A DNA stretch of 64,000 bases, taken from positions 972,489 to 1,036,488 of the forward strand of contig NZ_KE136473.1 of the NCBI RefSeq assembly GCF_000407145.1, read 5' to 3'. The translations under genes were made by a program, and so were the position numbers. Positions 28,426 to 37,574 of this stretch are shown one piece after another (the stretch's first letter is position 1; every line of letters begins with the position of its first letter). The notes beneath the pieces were generated by a model. The model ran no database searches, was not told the origin of the DNA, and saw only the letters and a program-made list of their open reading frames with translations. This stretch comes from Enterococcus caccae ATCC BAA-1240 (lineage in GTDB: Bacteria; Bacillota; Bacilli; Lactobacillales; Enterococcaceae).

Positions 28426-30618
28426 ATGGCAGAAGCTTATAACCAAGAAGTAGTTGATTTACTTCAGAAAGAATTGACAGAATATCGTCCAAAACAAATA
28501 ACAACAGTGCTGACTTTACTGAGTGAAGGCAACACTGTTCCTTTTATTGCCCGTTATCGTAAAGAAATGACTGGTACTTTAGATGAGGTTCAAATCCGTG
28601 AAATCGAAGAACGGTATACTTATTTAGGTAATTTAGAAAAACGCAAAGAAGAAGTCTTACGCTTGATCGAAGAACAAGGCAAACTAACGGATGAGTTAGC
28701 CAAATCCATTCAAAAAGCGACAAAAATGCAGCAAGTTGAAGATTTGTATCGTCCTTATAAACAAAAACGACGTACGAAAGCGACAATTGCCAAAGAAAAA
28801 GGGCTGGAACCATTAGCGGATTGGTTATTGAGTTTCCCTAATCAAGCGGACGTGATAGCAGAGGCTGAAAAATTCGTAAATACAGAAAAAGAAGTTGATT
28901 CTGCTGAAGCAGCTGTACTCGGAGCACATGAAATCATCGCTGAACGCGTGAGTGATGAACCTAAATTCCGTTCTTGGATTCGTGATTTTACGTTTAATCA
29001 TGGTCAATATGTCAGCACAGTGAAAGATAAAGAAAAAGATGAAAAGTCAGTGTATGAAATGTATTATGATTTTTCAGAACCCGTTAGCAAAATGGTTTCC
29101 CATAGAGTGCTAGCAACAAATCGTGGGGAAAAAGAAGATATCTTAAAAGTGGTTCTTTTGGTAGAAGAAGATAAAATTGCTTCATACTTAGAACGTCAAT
29201 TGATCGGAAACAACAAGCAATCACCAACCGCAGCGTATGTTGAAACAGCTTATTTGGACAGCTACAAACGATTTATTGGTCCAGCGATCGAACGTGAAAT
29301 TCGCAATGAACTCACTGAAAAAGCTGATGAACAAGCAATCAATATTTTTGGTGAAAACTTGCGTAATTTATTACTACAACCTCCATTGAAAGGAAAAGTT
29401 GTTTTAGGTTTTGATCCAGCTTACCGAACTGGTTGTAAAATGGCAATTGTTGATGCGACTGGGAAAGTATTAGCGATCCAAGTAATTTATCCTCATAAGC
29501 CCGCTTCAGGAGAAAAAAGAGCAGCTGCAGGCCCTGCTTTTAATAAATTAATTGAAGAATATCAAGTTGAAATGGTCGCAATAGGTAATGGAACAGCTAG
29601 TCGTGAATCTGAATTATTTGTAGCTGAACAATTAAAACAAATCAAACGCGATGTGTTTTATGTGATCGTCAATGAAGCAGGCGCGTCAGTCTATTCTGCA
29701 AGTGATGTAGCACGAACAGAATTTCCAGACCTACAAGTAGAAGAAAGAAGCGCAGTTAGTATTGCTCGTCGTTTACAAGATCCTTTAGCAGAACTTGTAA
29801 AAATCGATCCTAAAGCAGTCGGTGTCGGACAATATCAACATGATGTTTCACAAAAGCGCTTAGCAGAGCAACTGGATTTTGTGGTGGAAACAGCTGTTAA
29901 CCAAGTCGGCGTTAATGTGAATACCGCTAGTCCACAACTTTTACAACATATTTCAGGTTTAAATAAAACAACGGCTCAAAATTTAATGGCTTATCGTGAT
30001 GAAAATGGTGCATTCACCGCTCGCAATCAAGTCAAAAAAGTTCCACGTTTAGGACCGAAAGCATACGAGCAAGCAATTGGTTTCTTACGGATACCAAATG
30101 GAAAGAATATTTTAGATAATACGGGAATTCACCCAGAAAGTTATGATGTAGCCAAAGCTATTTTAGAAAAAGCGAACGTGACTTTAGCAGAACTTGGCTC
30201 ACCTGATGCAGCTCAACAGATTAAAGGATTATTGCTAGAACAATTAGAATCAGAATTAGCAGTTGGTAGTGAGACCTTAAAAGATATTATTGCCGCTTTA
30301 GTTCAGCCAGGAAGAGATATGCGTGATGAAATGCCTGCACCTCTTTTAAGAAAAGATGTTTTATCTATGGAAGATCTAAAACCTGGAATGGAATTACAAG
30401 GAACTGTCCGCAATGTAATCGATTTTGGTGCATTCGTTGATATTGGTGTGAAACAAGATGGTTTAGTGCATATTTCTAAGCTGAGCTCAAAATTTGTTAA
30501 ACATCCTACTGACATTGTGGCAGTTGGAGATGTTGTGACAGTTTGGGTGGAAGATGTCGATACGAAGAAAGGGCGCATCAGCTTAACGATGTTGCCACAA
30601 GCTGAAAGGAAAGAATAG
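28426..30618 (+). CDS. tex: Tex-like S1 RNA-binding protein
   Basis: A 730-aa protein of the Tex/YhgF family, which binds nucleic acid and affects transcription. The N-terminal Tex domain (VPFIARYRKEMTGTLDEVQI), the YqgF/RNase H-like domain (KVVLGFDPAYRTGCKMAIVD, VAIGNGTASRES), helix-hairpin-helix motifs (NVNTASPQLLQHISGLNKTT) and a C-terminal S1 domain (GTVRNVIDFGAFVDIGVKQD) are all visible. The start has AAAGAGGT. The sprT-like gene begins three bases after its stop, so they form an operon. Confidence 0.95.
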   Translation: MAEAYNQEVVDLLQKELTEYRPKQITTVLTLLSEGNTVPFIARYRKEMTGTLDEVQIREIEERYTYLGNLEKRKEEVLRLIEEQGKLTDELAKSIQKATKMQQVEDLYRPYKQKRRTKATIAKEKGLEPLADWLLSFPNQADVIAEAEKFVNTEKEVDSAEAAVLGAHEIIAERVSDEPKFRSWIRDFTFNHGQYVSTVKDKEKDEKSVYEMYYDFSEPVSKMVSHRVLATNRGEKEDILKVVLLVEEDKIASYLERQLIGNNKQSPTAAYVETAYLDSYKRFIGPAIEREIRNELTEKADEQAINIFGENLRNLLLQPPLKGKVVLGFDPAYRTGCKMAIVDATGKVLAIQVIYPHKPASGEKRAAAGPAFNKLIEEYQVEMVAIGNGTASRESELFVAEQLKQIKRDVFYVIVNEAGASVYSASDVARTEFPDLQVEERSAVSIARRLQDPLAELVKIDPKAVGVGQYQHDVSQKRLAEQLDFVVETAVNQVGVNVNTASPQLLQHISGLNKTTAQNLMAYRDENGAFTARNQVKKVPRLGPKAYEQAIGFLRIPNGKNILDNTGIHPESYDVAKAILEKANVTLAELGSPDAAQQIKGLLLEQLESELAVGSETLKDIIAALVQPGRDMRDEMPAPLLRKDVLSMEDLKPGMELQGTVRNVIDFGAFVDIGVKQDGLVHISKLSSKFVKHPTDIVAVGDVVTVWVEDVDTKKGRISLTMLPQAERKE

Positions 30619-30620
30619 TC

Positions 30621-31115
30621 TTGAGTCGTCTTTCTAAAGAAGGAAAACCAACAAAGCGAGCATTAACAGATGCTCAATTGCAAGCAATGGTTGAGGATAT
30701 TTCATTGTCTTTTTTCGGAACAAAATTTCAACATCAAGCTTTTTTTAACCGACGTTTAAGAACGACTGGTGGACGCTATCACTTAAGCTCACATAATATT
30801 GACTTCAATCCCAAAGTTTTTGAACGCTATGGTGAATTAGAGTTGATCAATGTGATCAAGCATGAGTTGTGTCATTATCACCTTCATCTAGCTGGGAAAG
30901 GTTATCAACATAAAGATCCTGAATTTAAAACGTTATTAAAAGAAACTGGGGGAAGCCGCTATGTTCGTCCTTTAGTGGAACAAAAGCCGCAGTCCTATCA
31001 TCAGTATCAATGTGAAAAATGTCAAACGTTGATTTTACGAAAAAGAAGAATTAACACCCAACGCTATGTTTGCGGAAAATGTCGCGGAAAGTTAGTAGAA
31101 TTGAAGAAAAATTAG
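30621..31115 (+). CDS. SprT-family zinc metalloprotein
   Basis: A 164-aa SprT-like protein with the metalloprotease-like motif HELCHYHLH and a C-terminal zinc ribbon (CEKCQTLILRKRRINTQRYV, then CGKC). The family is related to Spartan, which removes DNA-protein crosslinks in eukaryotes; the bacterial role is unclear. The start codon is TTG with GGAAAG upstream. Close coupling to tex is conserved in lactic acid bacteria. Confidence 0.9.
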   Translation: MSRLSKEGKPTKRALTDAQLQAMVEDISLSFFGTKFQHQAFFNRRLRTTGGRYHLSSHNIDFNPKVFERYGELELINVIKHELCHYHLHLAGKGYQHKDPEFKTLLKETGGSRYVRPLVEQKPQSYHQYQCEKCQTLILRKRRINTQRYVCGKCRGKLVELKKN

Positions 31116-31130
31116 ACTCTATTCACCGTG

Positions 31131-31172
31131 AACCCGGAACAAAACTAAAAATCAGTTTTGTTCCGGGTTTTA
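31131..31172 (+). terminator. Intrinsic terminator after the tex operon
   Basis: 16-bp perfect arms AACCCGGAACAAAACT/AGTTTTGTTCCGGGTT with a 7-base loop, followed by T. Confidence 0.92.
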
Positions 31173-31384
31173 AATCCAAATAAACGGCGAAAAAAGCAAT
31201 TCCTTCTGAAATAAGTCGAAATTCACAAAAATTTGAAGAACATCGATTAGGAATCATACAACATCGGAATTAAAAAATCCGTGTTTCTTGTCATTTTCGT
31301 GAAATCTTTCTTATTTCTTGGAGCTAAAGGCTTTTGTCTCGGCTTTATGATGATACGATCAATCAAAAGGAAAAGGGGAATACC

Positions 31385-32110
31385 ATGATTCAACATTGGA
31401 ATACAGTTATCGAGTATTTAGCTGAAAAAGAACAAACAACTGGCAATTATGATCTTGCGATCCTAGCGGGAAATAGTCTACCTTATCTTGCTGACGAGCT
31501 GATTCATTTGTACGAAGATGGTACAGTAGAGACCATGATGTTAGTTGGCGGTATTGGTCATGCTACTCCTTTTTTACAGAAAAATTTTAAAGATCTTGGT
31601 GTCCAAGTTTCAGGATCAAGTGAAACAGAATTTTATTTGGATTATTTTAAGCAACGATATCATTTAGATAAAGAGTCGTTCTTAATTGAAACAAGATCGA
31701 CAAACTCTGGTGAAAATGCACGTTTTTCATTAAATAGTATAAGTGAAGCAAAGTTGAATCCTACAAGAGTACTCTTATTGCAAGACCCTATTTTACAAAA
31801 ACGGATCAAAGCCACCTTTGAAAAAGAATGGCGTGCAATCAATCCTGTTTTTACAAACCATGTACCGATTATCCCGTATGTAAAAGCTGTTGAAAATTCG
31901 ATCATCTTTGAAAACGAAGAGCTAAATGGTTTGTGGAGCAAGGAGTATTTTCTCTCTTTAGTTTTAGGCGAAATTCCGAGACTCAAAAATGACGAAAAGG
32001 GTTATGGACCTAATGGACTTAATTACATCGAAGCAATTGACATTCCCAAAACAGTCTATCAGTCATATGAAAAATTGTGCCAGGCTTATGATTACGATAC
32101 AAACAGGTAA
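31385..32110 (+). CDS. DUF218/YdcF-like protein
   Basis: A 241-aa protein of the DUF218 (YdcF/SanA/ElyC) superfamily. The nucleotide-binding-like strand YDLAILAGNSLPYLADELIH, the LVGGIGHATPF loop and the signature ETRSTNSGENARFSL are present. There is no signal peptide, so this is a cytoplasmic YdcF-type member, and its reaction is not known. ATG 31385 is chosen for AAAAGGGG upstream; the longer frame from 31334 lacks a binding site. Confidence 0.82.
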   Translation: MIQHWNTVIEYLAEKEQTTGNYDLAILAGNSLPYLADELIHLYEDGTVETMMLVGGIGHATPFLQKNFKDLGVQVSGSSETEFYLDYFKQRYHLDKESFLIETRSTNSGENARFSLNSISEAKLNPTRVLLLQDPILQKRIKATFEKEWRAINPVFTNHVPIIPYVKAVENSIIFENEELNGLWSKEYFLSLVLGEIPRLKNDEKGYGPNGLNYIEAIDIPKTVYQSYEKLCQAYDYDTNR

Positions 32111-32184
32111 ATGAGTAGAATTTTGAACGATTGACAAAAACCTGAGCCTATTTTATTATTGAGTAAGTAACGACGATAAAATTT

Positions 32185-32267
32185 GCGGTCATGGCGGAAT
32201 GGCAGACGCGCCAGCTTGAGGGGCTGGTGGGGGCAACCCCGTGGAAGTTCGAGTCTTCTTGGCCGCA
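32185..32267 (+). tRNA. tRNA-Leu (anticodon GAG)
   Basis: An 83-nt class II tRNA with acceptor stem GCGGTCA/TGGCCGC, the D-loop sequence GGCGGAATGGCAGACGCG, anticodon loop CTTGAGG (GAG, reads CUU/CUC), a long variable arm (TGGTGGGGGCAACCCCGTG) and the T arm GTTCGAGTC. CCA is not encoded. It stands alone and is not part of an rRNA cluster. Confidence 0.95.
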
Positions 32268-32395
32268 TAGATTTCTGAGGGCAGAGATGCTTTTTTTACG
32301 CTAAATAGTGTACAAGTTTATTTTTTTCTTGTAAAGGTAATTTTTTTATATCTTATTGATAAGTCTAACTTTAAAAATGAAAGTGAGGGCTAAAG

Positions 32396-33052
32396 ATGAA
32401 AAAGACCATTATTGTGAGTGTGTTTGGTATTATCATGTTGATTAGTGGCTTGTTTATTGGGAAAAATGTATTAGGGAGTTCTTGGGGCGGAACAAGAATT
32501 GGAATGTATTCGGAACATATTACACTGGATCGAATAGAGGATTCTTATCAACTTCCAGGGGAAAATTGGGAGCTTTTAGATAATAAAACCAATTTTGCAA
32601 TTGATCATGAGGGCGTGGTTACAGCAAGCGGTGAAGGTTCGGCAAGAATTGTATACGAAATTGAGGGAAAGAAAGTTTATTCTGAAATCAAGGTAGATGA
32701 GTTTCCAGATTGGGGCGAGTATAAACAAATCGAAAGTAATGTTTCTGTTTTAGGTCAATTTGACCATGCTTATGATGTTGAACAAATGAAATTTACCGCT
32801 GCAAGCAATGACTACTTACTGCAATTGACATTACCTTCTAATTCAGGGGAAAGCGGAAGTTTTAGACTGTTTGGCGATGATGGATACCAGCTGGATTTCA
32901 GCTTTCGTGATATTCAGAAGAATGGAGATGTAGTAACTTTTGAAAGAACGCTACATTTGAAGAAGGGGGAAACGTACTACATATCTTTAGCCAATGATTT
33001 ATATTTTGATTTGTTGACATCATACGCAATTGATATCACCCCACTTGATTAG
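32396..33052 (+). CDS. Exported protein of unknown function with a Big2-like segment
   Basis: I do not recognise this 218-aa protein. It has an N-terminal signal/anchor (KKTIIVSVFGIIMLISGLFI). Residues about 50-100 (NFAIDHEGVVTASGEGSARI) follow the pattern of bacterial Ig-like group 2 domains. The C-terminal part is beta-rich and may be a carbohydrate- or ligand-binding sandwich, with LHLKKGETYYISLANDLYFD. The start has GTGAGGG upstream. It is a single gene between the tRNA-Leu and the alpha-glucosidase, with its own terminator. No wall-anchoring motif is present. Confidence 0.7.
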   Translation: MKKTIIVSVFGIIMLISGLFIGKNVLGSSWGGTRIGMYSEHITLDRIEDSYQLPGENWELLDNKTNFAIDHEGVVTASGEGSARIVYEIEGKKVYSEIKVDEFPDWGEYKQIESNVSVLGQFDHAYDVEQMKFTAASNDYLLQLTLPSNSGESGSFRLFGDDGYQLDFSFRDIQKNGDVVTFERTLHLKKGETYYISLANDLYFDLLTSYAIDITPLD

Positions 33053-33072
33053 AAAAGTATCTTATAAATGGT

Positions 33073-33107
33073 AAAAAACGTATGGGCATTTTCCATACGT
33101 TTTTTCT
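33073..33107 (+). terminator. Terminator after the exported protein gene
   Basis: Perfect 13-bp arms (AAAAAACGTATGG/CCATACGTTTTTT) with a 7-base loop. Confidence 0.92.
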
Positions 33108-33155
33108 GAATATCTTATATAATGTAAGCAAACATAAAAAGTGAAGGTGAGTTGA

Positions 33156-34805
33156 ATGACAATCAAGCGTACTTGGTGGAAAGAAGCAGTTGGTTATCAG
33201 ATCTACCCAAGAAGTTTTATGGATACTGATGGTGATGGTATCGGTGATTTGAATGGTATTCGCTCAAAGTTAGATTATCTTAAGGATTTAGGAATTGGTT
33301 TCATTTGGATCACCCCAATCTATGAATCGCCTAATATAGATAATGGGTATGATATCAGTGATTATCAAAAAATTCTTAGAACTTTTGGAACGATGGAAGA
33401 ATTTGATTTGTTATTGGACGAAGCACATGCATTAGGAATGAAAATTATCATGGATCTAGTTATCAATCATACCTCCAATCAACATCCGTGGTTTCTGGAG
33501 TCGAGATCTTCAGTAAAGGATGATTATAGAGATTATTATATTTGGGCGGATGGAAAGGTTGATGGTCCACCCAATGATTGGGTTTCAATTTTTGGTGGAT
33601 CGGCATGGGAGTATGATGAGGGAACCAAGCAATATTATCTTCATGTCTTTGCTAAAGAACAGCCCGATTTGAATTGGGAAAATCCCCGAGTAAAAAGAGA
33701 ATTGTTTTCAATGATCGATTGGTGGCTAGATAAAGGCATAGATGGGTTCCGCGTGGATGCAATCTCTCATATCAAAAAAGCGCCTTTAGAAACGCCCTCA
33801 ACTAGTGATCCTTTTGAGTCATTTAAAAATGTACCTGGAATTGAAACTCACTTGGAAGAGCTAAGAGATGTGTTCAAAAAACGTGATATTTTAACAGTTG
33901 GTGAAGCTAATGGAGTTAGTGCTGATGAAGCGTATCAATGGTTAGGGGAACATGAAGGATATTTTAATATGTTGTTTGAATTTGACCATATTTCTCTTTG
34001 GAACAAAGACGAGCAAGAAACATTAGATGTTATCCACTTCAAACAAGCAATCACAAGGTGGCAAGAAGCATTAGCAGATGGAAAAGGCTGGAATGCCTTG
34101 TACATGGAAAATCATGATATTCCTCGATCCGTATCTAGCTTTGGTAGTGAAGAGTCAGTATTTTGGCAGGCCTCAGCGAAGGCCTTGGCGTTAACTTTTC
34201 TTTTATTGCAAGGAACGCCTTTTATTTATCAAGGACAAGAAATTGGTATGACGAATATGCCGTTTGCATCAATCGATGATATTGATGCAGTCGATACTAA
34301 AAATTTTTATCATGAGATGATCCATGCTGGAGTCAGTCCTTCAAAAGCAATGAATGTCATTCGCAGAACAGCAAGAGATAACTCAAGAACACCGATGCAA
34401 TGGACTGCAGAAGAATATGCTGGTTTTTCAAAAAGAAAGCCTTGGATAGTCCTCAATCCTAACAAGCAGGTCATTAATGTATTGGATGAATCAATGGATT
34501 CACATTCCGTTCTAAATTTTTACAAGGAAGTAATCAAGTTGAGAAATCAAAGTGAAGCATTGATTTATGGGACATATAAATTGTATTTGCCTGACCATCC
34601 TCAACTATTTGTTTATGGTCGTCGTTTAGGAGAAGAGCGATTTGTAGTGATCATCAATTTGTCTAACGAATTTGCTTCTGCTGATTTACCAGAGAACGTT
34701 CAAATTGAAGAGTGGAATTTAGTATTGTGTAATCTCAATGACCATAGTATTCATCAACATACAGTGTTTGCTCCGTATGAAGCGAGAGTTTATAAACATA
34801 AATAA
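33156..34805 (+). CDS. GH13 alpha-glucosidase
   Basis: A 549-aa cytoplasmic glycoside hydrolase of the oligo-1,6-glucosidase/alpha-glucosidase subfamily. Conserved GH13 regions appear in order: DLVINHTS, GIDGFRVDAISH (nucleophile Asp), TVGEANG (acid/base Glu) and MENHDIPR (transition-state Asp); QEIGMTN is also seen. The residue after the nucleophile is Ala, not the Val typical of alpha-1,6-specific enzymes, suggesting activity on alpha-1,4 links such as maltose. The start has GAAGGTGAG. No sugar transporter lies beside it. A cre-like sequence upstream is too degenerate to call. Confidence 0.92.
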   Translation: MTIKRTWWKEAVGYQIYPRSFMDTDGDGIGDLNGIRSKLDYLKDLGIGFIWITPIYESPNIDNGYDISDYQKILRTFGTMEEFDLLLDEAHALGMKIIMDLVINHTSNQHPWFLESRSSVKDDYRDYYIWADGKVDGPPNDWVSIFGGSAWEYDEGTKQYYLHVFAKEQPDLNWENPRVKRELFSMIDWWLDKGIDGFRVDAISHIKKAPLETPSTSDPFESFKNVPGIETHLEELRDVFKKRDILTVGEANGVSADEAYQWLGEHEGYFNMLFEFDHISLWNKDEQETLDVIHFKQAITRWQEALADGKGWNALYMENHDIPRSVSSFGSEESVFWQASAKALALTFLLLQGTPFIYQGQEIGMTNMPFASIDDIDAVDTKNFYHEMIHAGVSPSKAMNVIRRTARDNSRTPMQWTAEEYAGFSKRKPWIVLNPNKQVINVLDESMDSHSVLNFYKEVIKLRNQSEALIYGTYKLYLPDHPQLFVYGRRLGEERFVVIINLSNEFASADLPENVQIEEWNLVLCNLNDHSIHQHTVFAPYEARVYKHK

Positions 34806-34809
34806 AGAG

Positions 34810-34854
34810 CCTGGCAATTTCTTTTACTGAAAAAGAAATTGCCAGATTTTTTAT
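34810..34854 (+). terminator. Terminator after the alpha-glucosidase gene
   Basis: CTGGCAATTTCTTTT pairs with AAAAGAAATTGCCAG (perfect 15 bp), followed by six T. Confidence 0.92.
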
Positions 34855-35068
34855 CTAACTATTTTAAGAAAAAGATGATGTGCTTACCTAGTTGTTTAAG
34901 AGGAAGATTCATTTTATAGAATTGTGTGATCCTTATTATTGTGGATGAATAGATCAGTTATAGAGTTGTAATAGGAAATTTTTTTAGGAAATGTTCAATT
35001 TTTCATTGCTTTTTTTTTCCAGGTGGCGTAACTTTAAAGATATAAATTTTGAAAATGAGGGATACAGT

Positions 35069-36286
35069 ATGAGAAATTTTGAGAAATCTAACAAACTTGA
35101 TGGTGTAAGTTATGATGTACGTGGTCCGGTTTTAGAAGAAGCCGACAGAATGCATGAAGAAGGTATTCGCATTTTGAAACTTAATACTGGTAATCCCGCC
35201 CCCTTTGGTTTTGATGCGCCGAATGAAGTTGTTCGCGACATGATCATGAACGTTCGTAATTCAGAAGGTTACTCAGACTCAAAAGGGATTTTTTCAGCGC
35301 GTAAAGCAATCGAACAATATTGCCAAATCAAAGGGTTCCCTAATGTTACGATCAATGATATCTACACAGGTAATGGTGTCAGTGAACTCATTTCGATGTG
35401 TATGCAAGGTCTACTGAATAATGGAGATGAAGTGCTAGTTCCGATGCCGGATTATCCATTATGGACTGCTTCTATCTCATTAGCTGGAGGTAATCCTGTT
35501 CATTATATTTGTGATGAACAAGCGGAATGGTATCCTGACATTGAGGATATCAAATCTAAAGTGACAACAAATACAAAAGCAATCGTACTAATCAATCCTA
35601 ATAATCCTACAGGGGCACTGTATCCTAAAGAAATTCTTGAGCAAATCGTTGAAATAGCGAGACAAAATGACTTGATCATTTTTTCAGATGAAATTTATGA
35701 TCGTCTAGTGATGGATGGATTGACCCATATCCCAATTGCAACACTGGCTCCGGACTTATTTGTGGTGACACTAAATGGTTTATCTAAATCACATAGAGTT
35801 GCTGGTTTTCGTTGTGGATGGATGGTGCTTAGTGGGAATAAAAAGCATGTTAAAGGGTATATCGAAGGGTTGAATATGTTGGCTTCAATGCGGCTGTGTT
35901 CTAATGTATTATCGCAGCAAATTATTCAAACGGCTTTAGGTGGTTATCAAAGTGTAGATGACTTGTTGCTTCCAGGAGGAAGGATTTATGAACAACGGGA
36001 ATATATCTATAATGCGATCAATGATATTCCAGGGCTTTCTGCAGTGAAACCAAAAGCAGCTTTTTATATCTTCCCTAAAATTGATACAGCTCGCTTTAAT
36101 ATCTATGATGATGAAAAGTTTGTTCTGGATTTTCTTCATGAGCATCATATTCTTTTAGTGCATGGCGGTGGGTTTAACTGGACACAGCCAGATCATTTTA
36201 GAATTGTCTATCTACCAAAAATGGAAGACCTGAAATTTACAACAGAAAAGATGCGAGAATTTTTAAGTACGTACAAACAGAAATAA
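35069..36286 (+). CDS. alaA: Alanine transaminase-type aminotransferase (AlaA)
   Basis: A 405-aa class I/II PLP-dependent aminotransferase. It can be followed along E. coli AlaA from the N-terminus (SNKLDGVSYDVRGPVLEEAD) through LNTGNPAPFGFDAP, INPNNPTGALYP, the PLP lysine in LNGLSKSHRVAGFRCGWMVL, and FNWTQPDHFRIVYLP. The expected reaction is pyruvate plus glutamate to alanine and 2-oxoglutarate. ATG 35069 has GAGGG upstream; the frame extends to 34991 without support. It is a single gene ending at a strong terminator. Confidence 0.92.
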   Translation: MRNFEKSNKLDGVSYDVRGPVLEEADRMHEEGIRILKLNTGNPAPFGFDAPNEVVRDMIMNVRNSEGYSDSKGIFSARKAIEQYCQIKGFPNVTINDIYTGNGVSELISMCMQGLLNNGDEVLVPMPDYPLWTASISLAGGNPVHYICDEQAEWYPDIEDIKSKVTTNTKAIVLINPNNPTGALYPKEILEQIVEIARQNDLIIFSDEIYDRLVMDGLTHIPIATLAPDLFVVTLNGLSKSHRVAGFRCGWMVLSGNKKHVKGYIEGLNMLASMRLCSNVLSQQIIQTALGGYQSVDDLLLPGGRIYEQREYIYNAINDIPGLSAVKPKAAFYIFPKIDTARFNIYDDEKFVLDFLHEHHILLVHGGGFNWTQPDHFRIVYLPKMEDLKFTTEKMREFLSTYKQK

Positions 36287-36304
36287 ACGATTGGAAACGC
36301 AAAA

Positions 36305-36348
36305 AGAGTGACTCAAAACGGATAAAGTTTTGAGTCACTCTCATTTTT
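36305..36348. terminator. Terminator between alaA and the convergent small gene
   Basis: Perfect 15-bp arms AGAGTGACTCAAAAC/GTTTTGAGTCACTCT with a 7-base loop. A tracts and T tracts flank it on both sides. Confidence 0.92.
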
Positions 36349-36367
36349 AAGAATGTAGACCACAGTA

Positions 36368-36544
36368 TTATTCTGCAGTTTGACAATCTTTCTTACTAAT
36401 TACCATACGATTTGTATATTTTTCTTCCATATCCGGACTTGGATCCGAAACAACAACCAAATAAGCATTTTCATATTCTTTTTCGATATAGCCTTTATAA
36501 CTATTTTTATCCCAACTAAAGCTAATTCGTTTCTCCTGTGTCAT
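36368..36544 (-). CDS. Small DUF2187-like protein
   Basis: A 58-aa protein that resembles the DUF2187 family of small beta proteins: SFSWDKNSYKGYIEKEYENA, then LVVV, and NRMVISKKDC. ATG 36544 is chosen because AAGGGG lies eight bases before it. Function is unknown; related proteins are scattered through Enterococcus and Bacillus. It is transcribed away from the HTH regulator that follows. Confidence 0.65.
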   Translation of the reverse strand: MTQEKRISFSWDKNSYKGYIEKEYENAYLVVVSDPSPDMEEKYTNRMVISKKDCQTAE

Positions 36545-36613
36545 GAGTAACACCCCTTATTTGTAAAGTAAAATGATTTAAAAATCGTCTCGGTTTAATA
36601 GTAGGTAATGTTC

Positions 36614-36642
36614 TTGCAGTATATTATGCAATAAAGTACAAT
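36614..36642 (+). promoter_or_regulatory. Promoter of the PlcR-like regulator gene
   Basis: TTGCAG, 17-bp spacer, TACAAT. It is overlapped by an inverted repeat TTATGCA...TGCATAA (36625-36653) and followed at the expected start point by a 14-bp palindrome. Confidence 0.65.
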
Positions 36643-36651
36643 AAATGCATA

Positions 36652-36665
36652 ATGCGAATTCGCAT
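36652..36665. promoter_or_regulatory. Palindromic operator candidate (PlcR-box-like)
   Basis: ATGCGAATTCGCAT is a perfect 14-bp palindrome. With one flanking base each side it keeps the ATG...CATA ends of the PlcR box. It lies 10-23 bases after the -10 box, where a bound regulator would block transcription. Confidence 0.55.
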
Positions 36666-36736
36666 ATTTTGAGATTATAGATAGACAAGACTTTTTAAGC
36701 GTGATACAGAATTGAAATCGTTGTAGGAGTGAAGGC

Positions 36737-37564
36737 ATGGATTCTTTTGGAGCTGTTATTAAGGAAATTCGTAAGAATAGAAAATTAACACAAAAAATGT
36801 TATCAGAAGACATTTGTTCACAAAGTGTATTGAGTAGGATTGAAAACAATGAGGAATTACCTAATGTCGTGGTGATGCAGCAAATTTGTCAACGTTTAGG
36901 TGTGACAATGGATCAAATTATGCAATTCAAATCAGACGAAGTTCGCTTGATTACTCAAATATTTGAAAAAATAGCAGATTATTTTCGTCATAAAGAATAT
37001 GAAAAAATAATGACCTATATGAACGCAACTCAAATAGAAGAACGTTTACACTTAGATACAGACTGGCAACGCTATTATTACTATTTAGGGAGTTGTAAGT
37101 TTTATCTATGTAGCGATTTTGAACAAGCCATACTGGATCTAAAAAAAGGGCTCTCATACACCTATCAAGCGAATAAAGATAATTTATCTGATTTTGAAAT
37201 ACAAGTAATTAGTTGTATTGGCAGTACATACAATAGTATCGGGAAAGCTGTTGAAGCTGAGAAATATTTGAAGTTAAGTATTCATTATTTTCATAAATTA
37301 CCAAATGAACGAGTAACAGCTGAATTAACAAAAATATTTTATAATTATTCAAAATTTTTAAGTGACCAAAATAGATTAGAGGAAGCTCAAATATACATCG
37401 ATCAAGGAATCGTTTGGTCAAGACATCGAAATAGCTATTATTACTTAAGTGAACTGTTTCAGCTGAAAAGCGAATTGATGTTAGCCAAAGGAAGTTCAGA
37501 TAAAGCAAATGAATATCAAGTTTTATCCGAACAAATTCGCCGAATCGAAACGATTAAAATCTAA
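36737..37564 (+). CDS. PlcR/Rgg-like HTH regulator with TPR repeats (RRNPP type)
   Basis: A 275-aa regulator. The N-terminal Xre-type HTH (FGAVIKEIRKNRKLTQKMLS, then SQSVLSRIENNEELPN) is followed by helical TPR-like repeats to the C-terminus. This is the layout of the RRNPP peptide-sensing family. The start has GTAGGAGTG. Palindromes at its promoter suggest autoregulation. In PlcR the signal peptide gene sits just downstream; here only a doubtful 29-codon frame occupies that place, followed by nagA. The peptide and targets are unknown. Confidence 0.85.
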   Translation: MDSFGAVIKEIRKNRKLTQKMLSEDICSQSVLSRIENNEELPNVVVMQQICQRLGVTMDQIMQFKSDEVRLITQIFEKIADYFRHKEYEKIMTYMNATQIEERLHLDTDWQRYYYYLGSCKFYLCSDFEQAILDLKKGLSYTYQANKDNLSDFEIQVISCIGSTYNSIGKAVEAEKYLKLSIHYFHKLPNERVTAELTKIFYNYSKFLSDQNRLEEAQIYIDQGIVWSRHRNSYYYLSELFQLKSELMLAKGSSDKANEYQVLSEQIRRIETIKI

Positions 37565-37574
37565 CGAAATTTAA

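Noticed and set aside
32268..32300. Terminator after tRNA-Leu
   Set aside because: Only a 4-bp stem (TCTG/CAGA) precedes the T tract, too weak to call.
33115..33135. Catabolite (cre) site at the alpha-glucosidase promoter
   Set aside because: TGTAAGCAAACA lacks the central CG and a second conserved base, so it falls short of the consensus.
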